Source: Microcebus murinus
Taxonomy: Eukaryota; Chordata; Mammalia; Primates; Cheirogaleidae
NCBI RefSeq assembly: GCF_040939455.1
Contig: NC_134104.1
Location: 11,245,501-11,309,500 of the forward strand
Length of the DNA: 64,000 nt
Direction of reading: 5' to 3'
The position numbers and the translations under genes are program-made. Within the stretch, counting starts at the first letter, position 1, and every line of letters begins with the position of its first letter. Shown in pieces: positions 23,026 to 35,577 of the stretch. The notes beneath the pieces were generated by a model that searched no databases, was not told the DNA's origin, and worked only from the letters and a program-made list of their open reading frames with translations.

Positions 23026-25983
23026 ATTCACAACACCCTGCCTTTCCCAGTTTGGGGTTTCCTCAGTTTCCCGCTCTCCCCTCCTCTCTTTGTCTCTCTC
23101 TGTTAGAAAGGATTGAATTAATTTCAGAACTTGATTTATTAAAAAAAAAATACCCCACACTACCAGCTTAGGTTTTTACTTTCCGTTTGTTTTGGATAAT
23201 TTCTAGAAGCCTGGAGGTGGGGCAGGGAGGAGAGAATGCTACAACCCGGAGCAGAGGAATATTTTTATCCATCGGCTGAGTCTGTGGTGACAAAGGCCAC
23301 GTGTCTCCCTAACCTGGAATTCCACACTCAAGGCCTTTTGTATTTAGCATTTATTTTTTTTACCTGTTTCTGTTTCTTTGGTGCCACGTACCGTGTAGGA
23401 TTCCTTCCAGGTTTTTCTTACTTCCTTTCCTTTCCCTCACCCAGGGGAAAGGACTAAATACATAGACATGGATTAGCAATCTCCAGGAAAATAATACCTC
23501 CCAGTTCTGGGCGGAGAGACCTGACAAGTACCCTGGTCACGGGGCATCCTGAGAGCATCGGGCCGCAGAATCCCAGGGAAGTGTGCTGGGGTTGGGCTTA
23601 TAGTTAAAAAAAAAACAACAAAAAAACAAAAACAAAAACAAAACCAAAAGAAACCCCAAAATGAATCATATTACTTGCTGACATCTGATTTCCATTACGT
23701 CCAGATTGAATCCCTACAGGTGCGCTCCTGAGCCCCTAAACCCGGTCATTTCCCACGCTGATAGACGCTTCCTCTTCCCTCTTGCCCTCACTTTCTCTCT
23801 CTTTATTGGTATTTAGTCCTCGCAGCCTACGTCTTAGGATTTGTTTCCATTTCTCAGTAGATATGTGTTCTAGACCTACACCAAAGCCCCTTCCAACTCC
23901 ATAGGCTTCCCTCCACCCCTATCACTTACCTGTCGCTGTGTTTGACTTTCTCTGTCCCTGGCATTCGGGGGGCTCCTCCCCCACCTCCCTGTCTGTTCCC
24001 GAGGGGCTGGTCAGCTCTGGGCACTCACCTCTGTACCTTTTCCTACTCAAACTCCTTTGAAACAGGGCATGGGCCAGGGCTCTGACACTAGACACGTCTC
24101 GGTCTCCCCGAAGGAGAAGTTAAACCAATGCACGCTCCAGCTGTGCGTGGGCAAGTGGCGCCATTTCTCTATGACGTGCAACCCGGGTCTCGGAGCCATT
24201 TGTTTTCCGATGAGTTTGTCCCTGTCCAGATGAAGCCTTTCGTCCGCCCGATGTATAAAGTGGCACCAGAGGGTGTGATAAATGGCAAACTTTTCCCACT
24301 GACGTGTGCACGAGGTGCCTTTCCTCTCCAAGCATCTGGCCCCTTGGTACACAGTGCCGCCCGTTGCTCCTCGGGCCCCGCTCCCTGGGCCATCGCGGGG
24401 CCTGCACGCCCTGCTCGGGGTCTGTTCTCAAGTTGTTGCGGGGATCCCGCCGTATGATGACAATTAGGAGCAGTTAGTGTGCAGATGAGGCCAGCGAGTG
24501 GCAGGTGGCGGGAATGGGCCTCAATTAACTAACAGGCACCAAATCCCTTCCTAATGAGGCTGGGCCACCCAGATGAGCCAGGAAGCATGTGTCACTGACA
24601 GCGGCAGAGGATTTGAACTGGAGAGGGGGGAGGCCGGTCAACAGGTACCAGGCTCAGCAGCAGACACGGCCCTTTCCGTCTCCTGGCTCGGAAAGACAAG
24701 CTGGTGTAGCCAGCAAAGGGTAGGGAGGCAGAGGGCAGGAGCTGAAGGCTCCGTGTGTGTCGCCCGGTTTTGCACGGCATCTCGTCTCCATGGGTGGTTC
24801 CCTTTGGTCAGTTCACCTTCCTAGTGTGTTTGGGTGAAGAGTTAGAATGTCTCCTAGCATAAGCAGTCAATGAGATGTGCAAGGTAACGAATGTCAGCAA
24901 CTTAATAAAGGACCATTGTCTTGAGTGGAATCTGAATTCCAAATCTGACACTGTAATGACACTCACTGCAGGTGTCACGTCGGGCTCTGTAGTTTAGGGC
25001 CAGTGGCCACTCCCATTGCAAATCTTTGCAATGGGGTCTTTGTGTGGATTTGTCACTTGAGTTTATAAGGGATTGAAACTTGTTTGGCTCAGGGTGGGCT
25101 TTTAAGAATTAGAAAACTTTACAAAAGGCACCAAGTGTTAGCAGAGAGGCACCCATGGGAGAATTCCCCGAAATCCCTTCACCCCAAACAACTCGCCGGA
25201 GAGCTTTGAGACTTGCAGGAGCAAGATCCCTTGCCCTGCAGAGTAAGCTCTTCGGTTTTACTAGAAGTTGAGATGGAATTGGGGTCTCTTACTAGCTGCA
25301 GTGCAAGGGAGGGCGGGGCAGCCGTGTCACATGCACCTTCCCAGGCCACAGCTTTGCGCTGTGCGCAGGGCTTTAATTACAAGCCACATCCTGGCGTGTG
25401 TGTTAGAGGCCTGTTTGTTTGAAACTGGTTATTTACATTTTTTTCCTTCTTCTCTTACAGCACAAAAATCATGCGGAAAGAGGTCTAAAGCCTCAAAAAT
25501 AAGGCACAGAGCAGGGATTGGGGATGTGGCCGTCCCTTTGTCCACATGCGTGTGACAGTGTTTGGATAATGCTATGTACCGCATGTGTCAGGCTGCAGAG
25601 CTCAGAAACAATGGGGTAAACCGAGAGCCCACCGGGGACCACCGCATATTTCTCTCCTTTTGTCATTTTCTAATCCAAAGAGTATTTAATTGGACATTTT
25701 TGTCCTTTCCCTAATGTTGCTGTTATAAAAACAAATGTTGAAAAAGAGGATTCTCCTTTACAAAGGGGGAAGTTTGCCAACCTGTATACACCCAGTCATT
25801 TTTATCTTTGCCTATTTGTGCCTCTGTGATTTGGAAAATTGAAGACTGTCTCTGTTTAATTCTCCAGTTTAAGTTGTGCCATTCTTTTTCTTGAGTATCA
25901 TGTCTTTAGTTGTTCTGGAAATCTTTTAGGGACAGTCCAGAAGCACTAGTGACTCTGTAAAACTGGAAGTTAACACACATTTC
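23026..25983. other. Repeat-poor region, no gene supported
   Basis: Contains an A-rich (CAAAAA)n-like patch at 23606-23655, and otherwise sequence I cannot assign to any repeat. The 24.1-24.5 kb part is CpG-richer. A splice-acceptor-like pyrimidine run ending 'cttctcttacag' lies at about 25450-25460, but no matching exon is recognised. Confidence 0.35.
23606..23655. repeat. A-rich (CAAAAA)n low complexity
   Basis: Runs of A broken by single C residues. Confidence 0.9.
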
Positions 25984-25986
25984 ATT

Positions 25987-26070
25987 TTCTTTTTCCTTCC
26001 TTTCTTCCCCCCTTCTTTCCCTCCCTTCTTCCTTCCTCCTTCCTGCCTACCTTTCTTTCTTTCTTTTTCT
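25987..26070. repeat. Polypyrimidine (CTTT/CCTT)n tract
   Basis: About 84 bp almost only C and T, a CTTT/CCTT-type microsatellite. Confidence 0.93.
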
Positions 26071-28514
26071 TGGGCAAGACCAACTCCCAAAGCACTTTAG
26101 GTCAAATAAGTCTTTGCTTTCCCAGAAGCTCTACAGGGGAATGAAGCCCACATTTCTCAGAGACGTCTAATGACCACCGTCTTCCAGACCAACCTACGCA
26201 GTCTACCCAGAGGACGCTTGGCCTCGCTCAGGCCCTGAAGCAGCCCTGTCTCACCCCACCTCTCTTTGCTGTGAGAAAGGGAAGGGCAAGTCTTACGGGA
26301 GCTCACTTTATGGAGGAGAAAGCAAGCCTCAGACAGATCAGCAGTTTTCTTAAAGCTTCATAGAACATGTCTAGCATCCTGATGTTTTCATTTGGATTCT
26401 TCCAGAAGCCCACTCTGAGACAAAGATTCTGACACATACAGTTTATTTGGGAGGTGATTCCAGGAAACGTTGGCAAGGCAGTGAGGAATGGAAATGGGGA
26501 AGGGGAAGAAGCCAATAAAAATTGGGTTATCACACTGGTGACTGCTGTTGGAAATGAGCTCAGCCCTCGGAGGGACTCTGGGGGACAGAGAAGGACAGGG
26601 GGCCAGGAAGCCGGGCTCATCAACTCCCCAGCCCTGGCCAAAGCTGCTTCCAAGGCCAGGCACACTGCACCCCTTCCATGGTTCGTTGTGCTTGCAGGCC
26701 AGCCGTGGCCTCAAAAAGGACCAGAAAAAGCCCTTGATTAAAGAAGCGTCTGGAATGAAGGACTCTTTGGGGGTGTAGGGCGTGTTGATGGGACACTGGT
26801 GGCATCTGCTGCACTTGATTTGATTCTTAGCCTGTTTCGTTCTGCTCTTACCTACGTTTCGGAGGCACGGGGCAGGGGAGCAGAGAGGCGGAGGTGCTGG
26901 GGAGGGAAGGAGTGTTGGCAAAGTTTCTTAATACCACATGCAATGCTTAGGAAGAGAGGTGGTGTTGTATCACAGCAGGTGTCAAAATTAATTTGAATTT
27001 GACAAACTAATAAATCCAAGTCATTTTTGTTATCCACATTTGTGGATAGGACCAGTGATGTGGCTTGTGGATTTCCTCGGATATTGCTAGTTAGCTTTCC
27101 ATGTGCAAGTGTGTGTCGTTAGAATCCTAGACCTTAACATTAGAAGGGAACTGAAAAAGTCGCCTGGCCCAGCAATAAGATAGGAATATCTTTTATTTTG
27201 CAGATAGGACTCTGAGGACTAGAAAAGTTACCTGCTTAAGAACCCATTGCATATGGCGCACAGAGATGGCCTCAATGGCTCACTTCCTCATGGCCACCAT
27301 GCACCACTGCCAGGTTCCCGACAGACAGAGGCAAGGGGGACTTCCAGCCAAATGCTCGCTCTGCCCCGAGCTCTGCCTTCCTGTCTAGGTCTTAGCTTCT
27401 ATGTTAGCTCCCTTCTCTTGCCCTCTGGACCCTAACTTGATTGGCCTGGAGCTCACTAATCAAGGATTTCCAAGCTCAAAATTCCTTCCAGCCAGTAGTG
27501 TGAGGTGAAGGGTTAACAACTGGCTCTCCCAAGGTGGGGATGGGAAGAGCCCTGAGTTTTAGCATTAACCGATTTCTGTGGTGTGAATACCCCATCCTAG
27601 CTGATTCGGAGCCTCCAACGGAATGGCGCTAAACACAGAGTTCAGAAGACACTTGCACGCTCGGTGCTGGTAAAAATCGGCCCCATTGTACCACCATCTC
27701 CAGTTCCAGAAACCTCCAGAGCTCATGGAGCCTAGAGCTGAAATGCCGAGAAACCCTCTCTCAGCCCCAAACATCTGCAGTCCTGCAGCTTCTCACCATC
27801 CAAATCTCCTTCCTTGCAACCTCGCCCTCCCTGGTCCCTCATTTCCTCCAACATTTCCAGGTGGGGGCTTGGCCCTTTTGAAGTGCTCGCTTAGGACAGC
27901 TGCCCCTGGGGACAGGGAGAAGACGGGCTTCTCTGTAGGGCAATGTCCGCCACAGTGAGGCCACCTCCTTTCCAGGGAAGTGCCACCTACGTCTGCACTG
28001 GCAGGGAGTGAGTCTCAGGTGACAACCTGCCTGGGCCCCACCCCTGGTCCCACCCTCTTTACTCACTGCCTCTCCCCCTCCTTTCCAACATCTCCAATGT
28101 TTTCTGTCTCCCTGATGTTTTCTCTCCAGTGTTTTCTGATCTCTCCCTTTGCGCAGGTCCCACTTCCACTTGCTCTAACGAGTTGAGAACTCCACAAAGA
28201 ACCCAGACCCTTGCCAAGCAAACATCCTGCCCTTAAACTTCTGGTGCATTCCGTCTCCCACTCTTATTACATACTTCTCTGATGGCAGCAGGCAGTCATT
28301 TCTAAGTCTCTTTTGGAAAGAGATAGACATAAATAAATTCAATGTGGGTGCCTCTGCTCTGGCTCTTGGTTTCCTGGAATCTCTTCAATACCCAAATTTC
28401 AGCAAAAGGTTTCCCATTTGGCCCACTTCTGGCATCTAGAAAACACCCCTCATAAGATGTGAGGTGTGGAACAGTTTCTGATAATGCTTCTTAAGCTGCG
28501 CCCTCAAGAGACTA
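26071..28514. other. Mostly unassigned; possible old repeats at 26.36-26.52 and 27.13-27.25 kb
   Basis: The words 'cacatacagtttatttggga' and 'ggtgattccaggaaac' near 26435 look like an interspersed repeat I cannot name. 27130-27250 has MIR-like words. The 177-codon minus frame (26388-26921) has no domain I recognise and overlaps the repeat-like part. Confidence 0.35.
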
Positions 28515-28580
28515 AATTTCACTCATTCATTCAACAAATGTTCACTGAGCACCTACTGTGTGCCAAGGACTAAGTCTGAC
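28515..28580 (-). mobile_element. L2 LINE 3' end, antisense
   Basis: 'actcattcattcaacaaatg' and 'gagcacctactgtgtgccaa' are the inverted L2 terminus. Confidence 0.8.
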
Positions 28581-28634
28581 CGTCCCACTGAGCCAGGTGA
28601 AGAGCAGGGTCTTAGTGACACACAGCTCACTCCA

Positions 28635-28750
28635 TTGCCCGGTTCTGACACTTGTTAGTTGAGTTATCTTGGGTGAGTCACTGCCTCTCTGGGAACCCCA
28701 GCTTCCTCGTCTGTGAAGTGAGGGGCCTGGAACCTACCTCAGAGACAAGG
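28635..28750 (+). mobile_element. MIR, sense
   Basis: 'ggttctgacacttgttagtt', 'cagcttcctcgtctgtgaag' and 'aacctacctcagag' are in MIR order. Confidence 0.8.
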
Positions 28751-29384
28751 GGACCTACTCGAGCGAGGCTCTTATCACACAGAAGTGGGTGACTCAGGGT
28801 GACAGTGCCCGTGAACCTCTCCTGTTCACAGACGCAGCCTTGAAGGGGGCGTTCTTTCCATTCTTTCCTGTGAGGTCTTGGAAGTGGATCTGAGAGGAAC
28901 CGCAAATGTCCTCCTACCCACTTCTCTCTCCCTCAAACGGCTTTGGTGTTCAGTACTTCAATCTTCTTTCCTGGGCTCTTGGGACACGAGGGGTCCCATT
29001 CTCTTGGAGGGTGGGCAGGGAGTGGCCTTGTGGTTTGTCCCACCCCTGGCCTGGAGTGTTGGCTGGACACTGGGGGAAGTCACACAACTCTGTGTGACGT
29101 CACACAACAGCAGGCCACGTAAGTCTGTAAGTCTGCTGCAGAGGAAGCCCCACCTGACACCTCTCTGAGCCACCAGAAGGGCCCGTTTTGATTGGCGACA
29201 AGGCTCTGGTACTGCAAATACTGCGGTGATTTGTGCTCTCCATCTGGAATCAAATTCAAAATTTCAGTTACAGGTTAGTGAGAATAAGGGTGTGATTTCT
29301 CCCCGTCTGAGTTGGGTTTCAGCATGCGTGCTGCAGAGGGGGTCGCTAGCTAGCCTGCAGGGAACCAAGGTTCCAAGGGTAGAG
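28751..29384. other. Unassigned sequence
   Basis: No feature recognised; short overlapping frames only. Confidence 0.4.
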
Positions 29385-29545
29385 TCACAGGAGCTGGCTT
29401 CAAATCCCATCCCTGCCACTGGCTGCTGTATGGGCGAATAACAGCCTCTCTGGCCTTGGTTTACCTGTTAGTAAAATAGAGACAGTAAGAGCAACTACCT
29501 AAGAGGATTGCTGGGAGCCAGGAATGTGTGGCGAAGCGCTTTGCA
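29385..29545 (+). mobile_element. MIR, sense
   Basis: 'caaatcccatccctgccact', 'ggtttacctgttagtaaaat', 'gaggattgctgggagc' and 'gcgaagcgctttgcaagc' are in MIR order. Confidence 0.8.
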
Positions 29546-30480
29546 AGCAGGAAGAGCACTGTGTGAATGTTCTCTGCTCTTCATTACAAAAGAGAGTTCG
29601 CACCTTAAGTTTCGAGAAAGACTAAAAATCAAATTAGTTCTTTTCGATGCATTGACCCCAAATTTTCTGCCAAAGAAGTTTGAGTTCCTCACGGATATCT
29701 TCTTTTCTCCCATGCTAAAACTATCATTCATGTACACAATGGATTCCTAGGAAGCCCACACTCACCACAATTTTTAAAAACATCCATGAGGGAGTTATAA
29801 AATTCTTGGCACCGGAAAAAAAGACATTGCGCTTAATTGCTGGGCTCAGGCATGGTTTTGACAGTTACAATACCTGGTTCAACGTTGCTGCTAGCCAAAA
29901 GTCACCCGTTAAACATGTTTTCTTAAACAGTGACTGATAAGTTGTTATCTTCCAGCTTCTCCTGCTAATTAGACATCATGAGTCAAAGTTAATTTGGTGG
30001 AAAACATTTCTCAACTTAATGACATTTATGGGCAATTAGGCACGTTGTGGAAGGGAACACACATTTACATTTCAGCCTATTTCCAGGGCTTAACAAGAAT
30101 CTCCTCTTTCCCGGTTGGAGATTTCTCATTCTCTGAGGAATATGTTCGATACAGACACCACGGGCCTCCTTGTTATGCTAGAAACCAGCAATTGTTTGCA
30201 CGAAACAAGCTACCACACAGTAATGAGGTGCAGACGGAGATAAAATTAGGCTCAGTGAAGGCTTTTGTGTTGTTTAGACCCGTGTCTAAAAACCACAGCC
30301 GGACTCAGAGCGCCGATAAATGTGTGCCGAACACAGATTCCCAGCCAGCCCGGTGTCAGAAATGGCTCCTGTTCTTGACGTCGGCCCATTTGAAAAAAAA
30401 ATAAAACAGCTCACTAGCTAAAAGACAGCAGCATTCTTAACTTACACAATTATGCACCTTTTGTTCTTGGGCATTTTTTG
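29546..30480. other. Repeat-free block, candidate conserved non-coding element
   Basis: No recognisable repeat. It contains many AT-rich homeodomain-type words ('gctaattag', 'ggcaattagg', 'cacacagtaatg') and an ORF of 136 codons (29994-30404) with no domain or coding bias I can see. Enhancer-like by inference only. Confidence 0.35.
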
Positions 30481-30791
30481 TGGGCCAGCACATTCTTGAT
30501 GTGCCATTTGTGTCATTTGGTCATAATGAACCGACACAGCCTCGTGCCTGCACCCACCACATGGGGATGCAGCCAGATCGGGGTGCAGGCAGCGGCACCC
30601 TGGGTGCTCAGCCCTGCTGGGCTCCTGCGACAGTGTCCTGCCGCCTGCTCCTCACTTTGCCAGCGCTGGATTCTGGGCTATGCAATTCTTTACTCTCAGC
30701 TGACTTCTGTCTCCTCTCTAGCAATGCTTTTACTGAGTGCACTCGAACTTTCTAGTTCTTTTCTTTCGGAAGGTGAGATTTGCATTTATGC

Positions 30792-30830
30792 ATATACACA
30801 TGCACACACACGCGCACACACACACACACG
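30792..30830. repeat. (CA)n microsatellite, imperfect
   Basis: CA repeats with two CG interruptions. Confidence 0.93.
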
Positions 30831-31455
30831 CCCTGATAATAAGTGGTAGTGATTCTTCCCCTCACCCCACTGCCAGGATGGTTTCTGGGCATAAAGAATG
30901 AAGATTGAAGCTGAATGTCCTGTTCCAGAAATTCCAAAGCAATTCCACGGGCAAAGGTGCTGGACTGAGACTTCTTATAATTAACCAAATCCCCAGCCCT
31001 GGAAGCAACGGCCAAGCATCCTCCAGAGGACACCAGGAAGTCACAGTTTTGTAAAACCAGGATTATGAGACATGCCCCGGTGTCTGAAGATTTGCAAAAA
31101 TTCTCATATACTGGTTATTTAAAAAATTAATTTTGTTCAATGTACAACACATGTACACATTATATGCACAAAAATTTATCATTTTCTGAGTGGATGAAGG
31201 GTAGAAGAAAACTTTACATAAATAATGGTAAGTTTAGAGAATGTTTACTCTATAATTTAGGTGTTATAAACAGATGTTTCTTAAGGTAAAAAGAAAGAAA
31301 CTGTCTAAGTATTATAATAATTTGTTATATGTAAATACTGTAAATAATATGTGTAAGCATATATTATAAATAATACATAAATAGTAAAATCAGAGGAATG
31401 TACAAAACAAAATAATGGTCAGGTTAAAGCTCCTAACATCAGCAAAATAAATAAA
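30831..31455. other. Unassigned AT-rich sequence
   Basis: No feature recognised; from 31290 to 31400 it is strongly AT-rich. Confidence 0.4.
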
Positions 31456-31635
31456 TATGGAGAAATTGGAACCCTTGCGGACTATTGGTAGGACTGTAAA
31501 ATGGTGTAGCCGCTGTGGAAAACAGGATGGTGGTTTCTCCAATAATGACAAATAGAATTAGCATATCATGCAAACAGTCCACTCCTAGGTATATACCCAA
31601 AAGAATTGAAAGCAAGGACTTGGGCCCAAACTGCC
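31456..31635 (+). mobile_element. L1-derived segment, arm A of an inverted repeat
   Basis: 'tatggagaaattggaaccct', 'ggactgtaaaatggtgtagc' and 'ggtatatacccaaaagaatt' are L1 3'-region words in sense. Without gaps it aligns to the reverse complement of 32735-32914, with 8 differences in 180 bp by hand count. Confidence 0.9.
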
Positions 31636-31929
31636 AAATAAATAACACTCTCTTTTAATAAAACTTTCCAGGAGACAAAAGTGATTTCCTGATTGCTCGA
31701 AGAGCAATGGAGAAAGTTACAGTTCAGTTAGACCCCAATGTCCCCCCCCACCAATGCAATGATGGGATTGGCCCCATCTCAGGGGGAAAAGTCCACCCAG
31801 AAATCCCAGAGCAGGCTGGGGACCTAGTCTTGGTGACCTTGGGTACTGGTATACAGCCATATCCTGGAAGCTGTGACACCAAAGAGTGGGACATGGGGTG
31901 TCTCATCTAGACTGCCAGGCGCTCGCTGA
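31636..31929. other. Unassigned spacer
   Basis: A 67-codon frame (31707-31910) is present and unrecognised. It is too short to call without homology. Confidence 0.35.
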
Positions 31930-32105
31930 CAGCTTGCTGGTTGTGTGGTTGGGGGCAGGTTACTAATTCTATCTGTGCCCCTCATTTCTTCATCTGTAAA
32001 ATGAAGGTAATAATTATACCCGTGTAGTATTGTTGCTATGAAGATTTAATGAGCTCATCATATATGCAAACTTCTTACCACAGTGCCTGGCACAGCGTAA
32101 CAGTT
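31930..32105 (+). mobile_element. MIR, sense
   Basis: 'catttcttcatctgtaaaat', 'gaaggtaataattata', 'tgaagatttaatgagctcat' and 'cacagtgcctggcacagcgt' give a nearly full MIR 3' half. Confidence 0.88.
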
Positions 32106-32204
32106 GTAGTTATAATAATGGCATCGGCCATCCCTTCTGGTGGTGCTACCTGTTGGCTCTTCGTGGCAGTCCGCAGGCGCCAGTCACGCTACCAGTGCTG
32201 ACTG

Positions 32205-32345
32205 GGGAAACCGGAGACCTGGACTCCAGCCCTCACTAGATGCTTGGTGCTCCACAGAAGCCACTTAGCCACCTTGGGTTTCAGCTTCCTGCCTGGAAAA
32301 TGGAGCTAACAATACCTGACTTTCGAAGCCATTGCAAGAATCAAG
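32205..32345 (+). mobile_element. MIR, sense
   Basis: 'ggagacctggactccagccc', 'ggtttcagcttcctgcctgg' and 'aaaatggagctaacaatacc' are in MIR order. Second MIR in the inverted-repeat spacer. Confidence 0.75.
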
Positions 32346-32734
32346 CAGACGGAGCGTACGGCGGGCTGTGACGTGCCCTCTGTGGGCGGCGCCGGAGCAG
32401 GTGGTCAAGAGAGACGCACAGCTTTGACCTGGGCTTTTCCTCTTGCCTGGGGAGCCCACGGCAGCCTCCATCTGGGCATCGCCCCCGGCCCACATGCCGC
32501 GCTCCTGGCCTTTCCCACCCCTCTCCCCCAGGACAATATGCTCACCGGTGTCCTTTTCTATGGGACCCTGCTTCCTGCCAGGTGACAGCAGATAATCCAG
32601 CCACACACGCCTTGCTAATGGGGATTAGGGTGCTAATGGCTTCTCCCTCTAGGTTAACATATGTACTTCTACACAGGCGCCTTCTGGAGATGACGCTTTT
32701 GCCAGAGAAATAACTCCGATGAGCCAAGTTTGGA

Positions 32735-32990
32735 GGCAGTTTGGGCCCAGGTCCTTGCTTTCAATTCTTTTGGGTATATACCTAGAAGTGGAATGTTTGC
32801 ATGATATGCTAATTCTATTTGTCATTATTGGAGAAACCACCATACTGTTTTCCATATCGGCTATCCCATTTTACAGTCCTACCAATAGTCCGCAAGGGTT
32901 CCAATTTCTCCATATCCTCACCAGCACCTGTTATTTTCTGGTTTTTGATTTGGTCTGGTTCTGATGAGCATGGAGGAGACAAGCTTTTGG
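32735..32990 (-). mobile_element. L1-derived segment, arm B of an inverted repeat
   Basis: The inverted partner of 31456-31635 (core 32735-32914). Beyond the core it continues with L1-like 'catatcctcaccagcacctg' and 'ttattttctgg', which arm A lacks, so B carries more L1 sequence. Confidence 0.9.
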
Positions 32991-34074
32991 CTGGATGCTA
33001 ACGGGCTACAAAGCCGTCTTGTCCTCCTGAGCTCGTGAAGTAGTTACAGAGCTGGCTGTGCTAATACTCTTATGCAGAGAACAATAAGTGGTTGCAAATA
33101 AATAAAGTCCAGGTGGTGCGTCCAGAGCACAGTAGCAAGGAACAAGTGAGGACTCCAGGGGGCATTGTGGGACCCAGTGCAGGCCTTGTGGGAAGGGTGG
33201 GGTGGAGGCGGGGGTGTGCTCTGGGAGAGGGAGCACCAAGCGCAAAGGTGTGCAGATGGCAATTAGCCCAGTGACCCAACTAAGAGGCACCAAGAGGAAA
33301 ACAGGAGAGACGGGTGTGTGGCAAGTAAAGCCCATTTTTCTAGAACTTTCTTGCTGGATTCTAGCCTTTATTAAAGCCCTGACAACAGCAGAGACGTTTG
33401 GTTGTGCAATGTATGGTGAAGGAGAATCCAGACACAATTTTAACCCAAGAACGAAACAGAGTGATGCCAGCCAGGGGTTGATCTTAGCAGTGTGACGCTC
33501 TCTGGGAGAGGCCTTAGGAGGATGTGACCCGGTGGCGGGGTGTCAGAGCGCCTCTGCAGGCTACGACAGGTATAGCAGTCGCTGTTGTCTACACACAGGA
33601 AGACAGGCCATACAAACAAATACAGGATGTCTGTAGAGTCTGGAAGCATAGAAAATAATATTATGACTATTATTTTACTGATCAAAGATGTCTTCGATGA
33701 CATTCTGTGCATTCAACTCTGTCTCCGGACCTTAGGGACTCCATATGTTAAGGCCAATAAGGGAACCAGGTTTCTCACTGTTGAAGAAGGGAGTTATACA
33801 CGTGGAAAGGGAAAACCTAGAATAAGCCCTTTGGTGTTGGGGTGGAGTTGGAGGTTTCAGTGTAAACTCACATATAAATAGATCCTAGCTCTGTCCACTG
33901 GGAGGGCCTGGGAGCAGTGACACCCAGTGGCAGAACACACATCAGTGCTCAGATCTTGGTTTCTAAAGTCCCTACTGAAAGGAACTTGAGCTCTTGGAGA
34001 AATGGCTGATTCCAATGCTGGGGGTGGGGGGTCAGTAAAAGTACAAGATGAAGCTAGAACATCTTGTGCCAGAA
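32991..34074. other. Unassigned sequence
   Basis: No gene supported. The 143-codon minus frame (33006-33437) overlaps several plus frames and shows no domain. Confidence 0.35.
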
Positions 34075-35092
34075 AGTAAAGGAGATCTCAAAGAAGGATG
34101 GGCACACATCCAGAGAACCCAGAGGCCAGTATGAAGGAGTTCCTACTAGCCAAATCTGGGACAATTTGGGCATAAGAATAAATAATAGTAGGAGAATAGT
34201 GTCACCTGTTCTATAAAATAGGAACCCTTGAGTTACTACTGAGATAAATAAACAGGTGAATCCATAAATGGAAAAAGTAAAAGCTTCTTAAAGTAGAATT
34301 GCAACTAATAAATATAGGGGGAATGATGGAATTAGAAAATCATCAATTGGGAACCATCACAGTAATTATTAATCCAACCAAGAAAAATCAATGGATATTA
34401 AAAACAGTGAGCAACGTCTTATGAGGAATGGGATATATGTATAGTCTCAAAGACCTCTCCACAAAATCCTTATAAATTACAAAAAAGTAACTTTCCAGTG
34501 GAGACACATGGAAAACATCACTTTCACCATTGGATTTATAAGAAAGTCACCAGTATTGGGGTAAATTAAAATCATGTGCCATTTGGACACATACATTATG
34601 AGCCCAGCATCACTTCTGGGATGATGTTTCTGGCAAAGGTGCATAACCTGAACTGAATGACAAGGAATCATCTGAAAAACCCGCACTAATGAATATTGTA
34701 CAAAATAATTGGCCTGTAGTTCATCAAAAGTGTCAAGGTCATGAAAGACAGAAACCGTCCCAGATTGGAGGGAACCAAAGATATGTGAAAACTCAGTGTG
34801 ATAAGTCATCCTGGGTGGGACCTTTTGCTGTAAAAGGCATTATTGGAACAATTGGAGAAACTGGATGGCATTTGAGGATTAGATGATAGTGTGTAGCAAT
34901 GTTAATTTCCTCATTTTGATGGTTGTTTTTGAACCATTTTGATGGCTGTAGTGCATAGGAAATACACAGTAAAGTATTTTAGGGTGATGGGACATCATGC
35001 CAACAACTTGCCTCTCAAATGAATTAAGAGAAAAAGTCTTTGTATTCTTTGTGCAACTTTTCTATAATTTTAAAATTGTTTTAAAAAAGGGA
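34075..35092 (+). mobile_element. Old L1 (L1M) 3' end, sense
   Basis: 'caattggagaaactggatgg', 'gttaatttcctcattttgat', 'ggaaatacacagtaaagtat', 'caacttgcctctcaaatgaa' and 'gcaacttttctataatttta' are in the order of L1M 3' untranslated ends. The left boundary is approximate. Confidence 0.75.
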
Positions 35093-35177
35093 AATGTTTG
35101 GTAAAAATCTACATGTTAACATGTAACATCAGAATCTGGGCCAAATAACGAATTGAGCCAAGGTACATCCCCTAGAG

Positions 35178-35577
35178 CCGGGGTCCCCAACCTTTTTGGC
35201 ACCAGGGACTGGTTCCATGGAAGACAATCTGTCCAGGGATGGGGGCCAGGGAGATGGTTTCAGGGATGACACAAGCGCATTACGTTTATTGTGCAGTTAA
35301 ACCTCTCTGCTAATGATAATCTGTATTTGCAGTTGCTCAGCTCCACCTCAGATCATCAACTATTAGATTCTCATAAGGAGCTTGCAACCTAGATCATTCT
35401 CATGCACAGTTAGTTTATAGTAGGTTTCCTTCTCTTATGAGAATCTAATGCCGCTGCTGATCTGACAGGAGGCGGAGCTTAGGCGGTGATGTGAGTGATG
35501 GGGAGCAGCTGCAAATACAGATGAAGCTTCGCTTGCCCACCCTGCACCTCCTGCTGCCCAGGGGCTGGGGACCGCAG
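35178..35577 (-). mobile_element. Complete non-autonomous hAT DNA transposon
   Basis: About 400 bp with terminal inverted repeats ('ggtccccaaccttttt' at the left, 'ctggggacc' at the right) and a perfect 8-bp target duplication 'ccctagag' (35170-35177 and 35578-35585), diagnostic of hAT. Inside, 'agattctcataaggagc' (35363) and 'atgagaatctaatgccg' (35438) form a second inverted pair. No transposase frame. Family name not certain, and the orientation is a convention. Confidence 0.92.

Noticed and set aside
25440..25560. Splice-acceptor-like 'cttctcttacag' followed by an open stretch
   Set aside because: A single acceptor-like word is common. No donor, coding bias or known exon goes with it.
26388..26921. 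177-codon minus-strand frame
   Set aside because: Part overlaps repeat-like sequence. No domain recognised and competing frames exist on the plus strand.
31707..31910. 67-codon frame that reads like a protein fragment
   Set aside because: Too short and unrecognised. It lies between L1 and MIR pieces and has no supporting structure.
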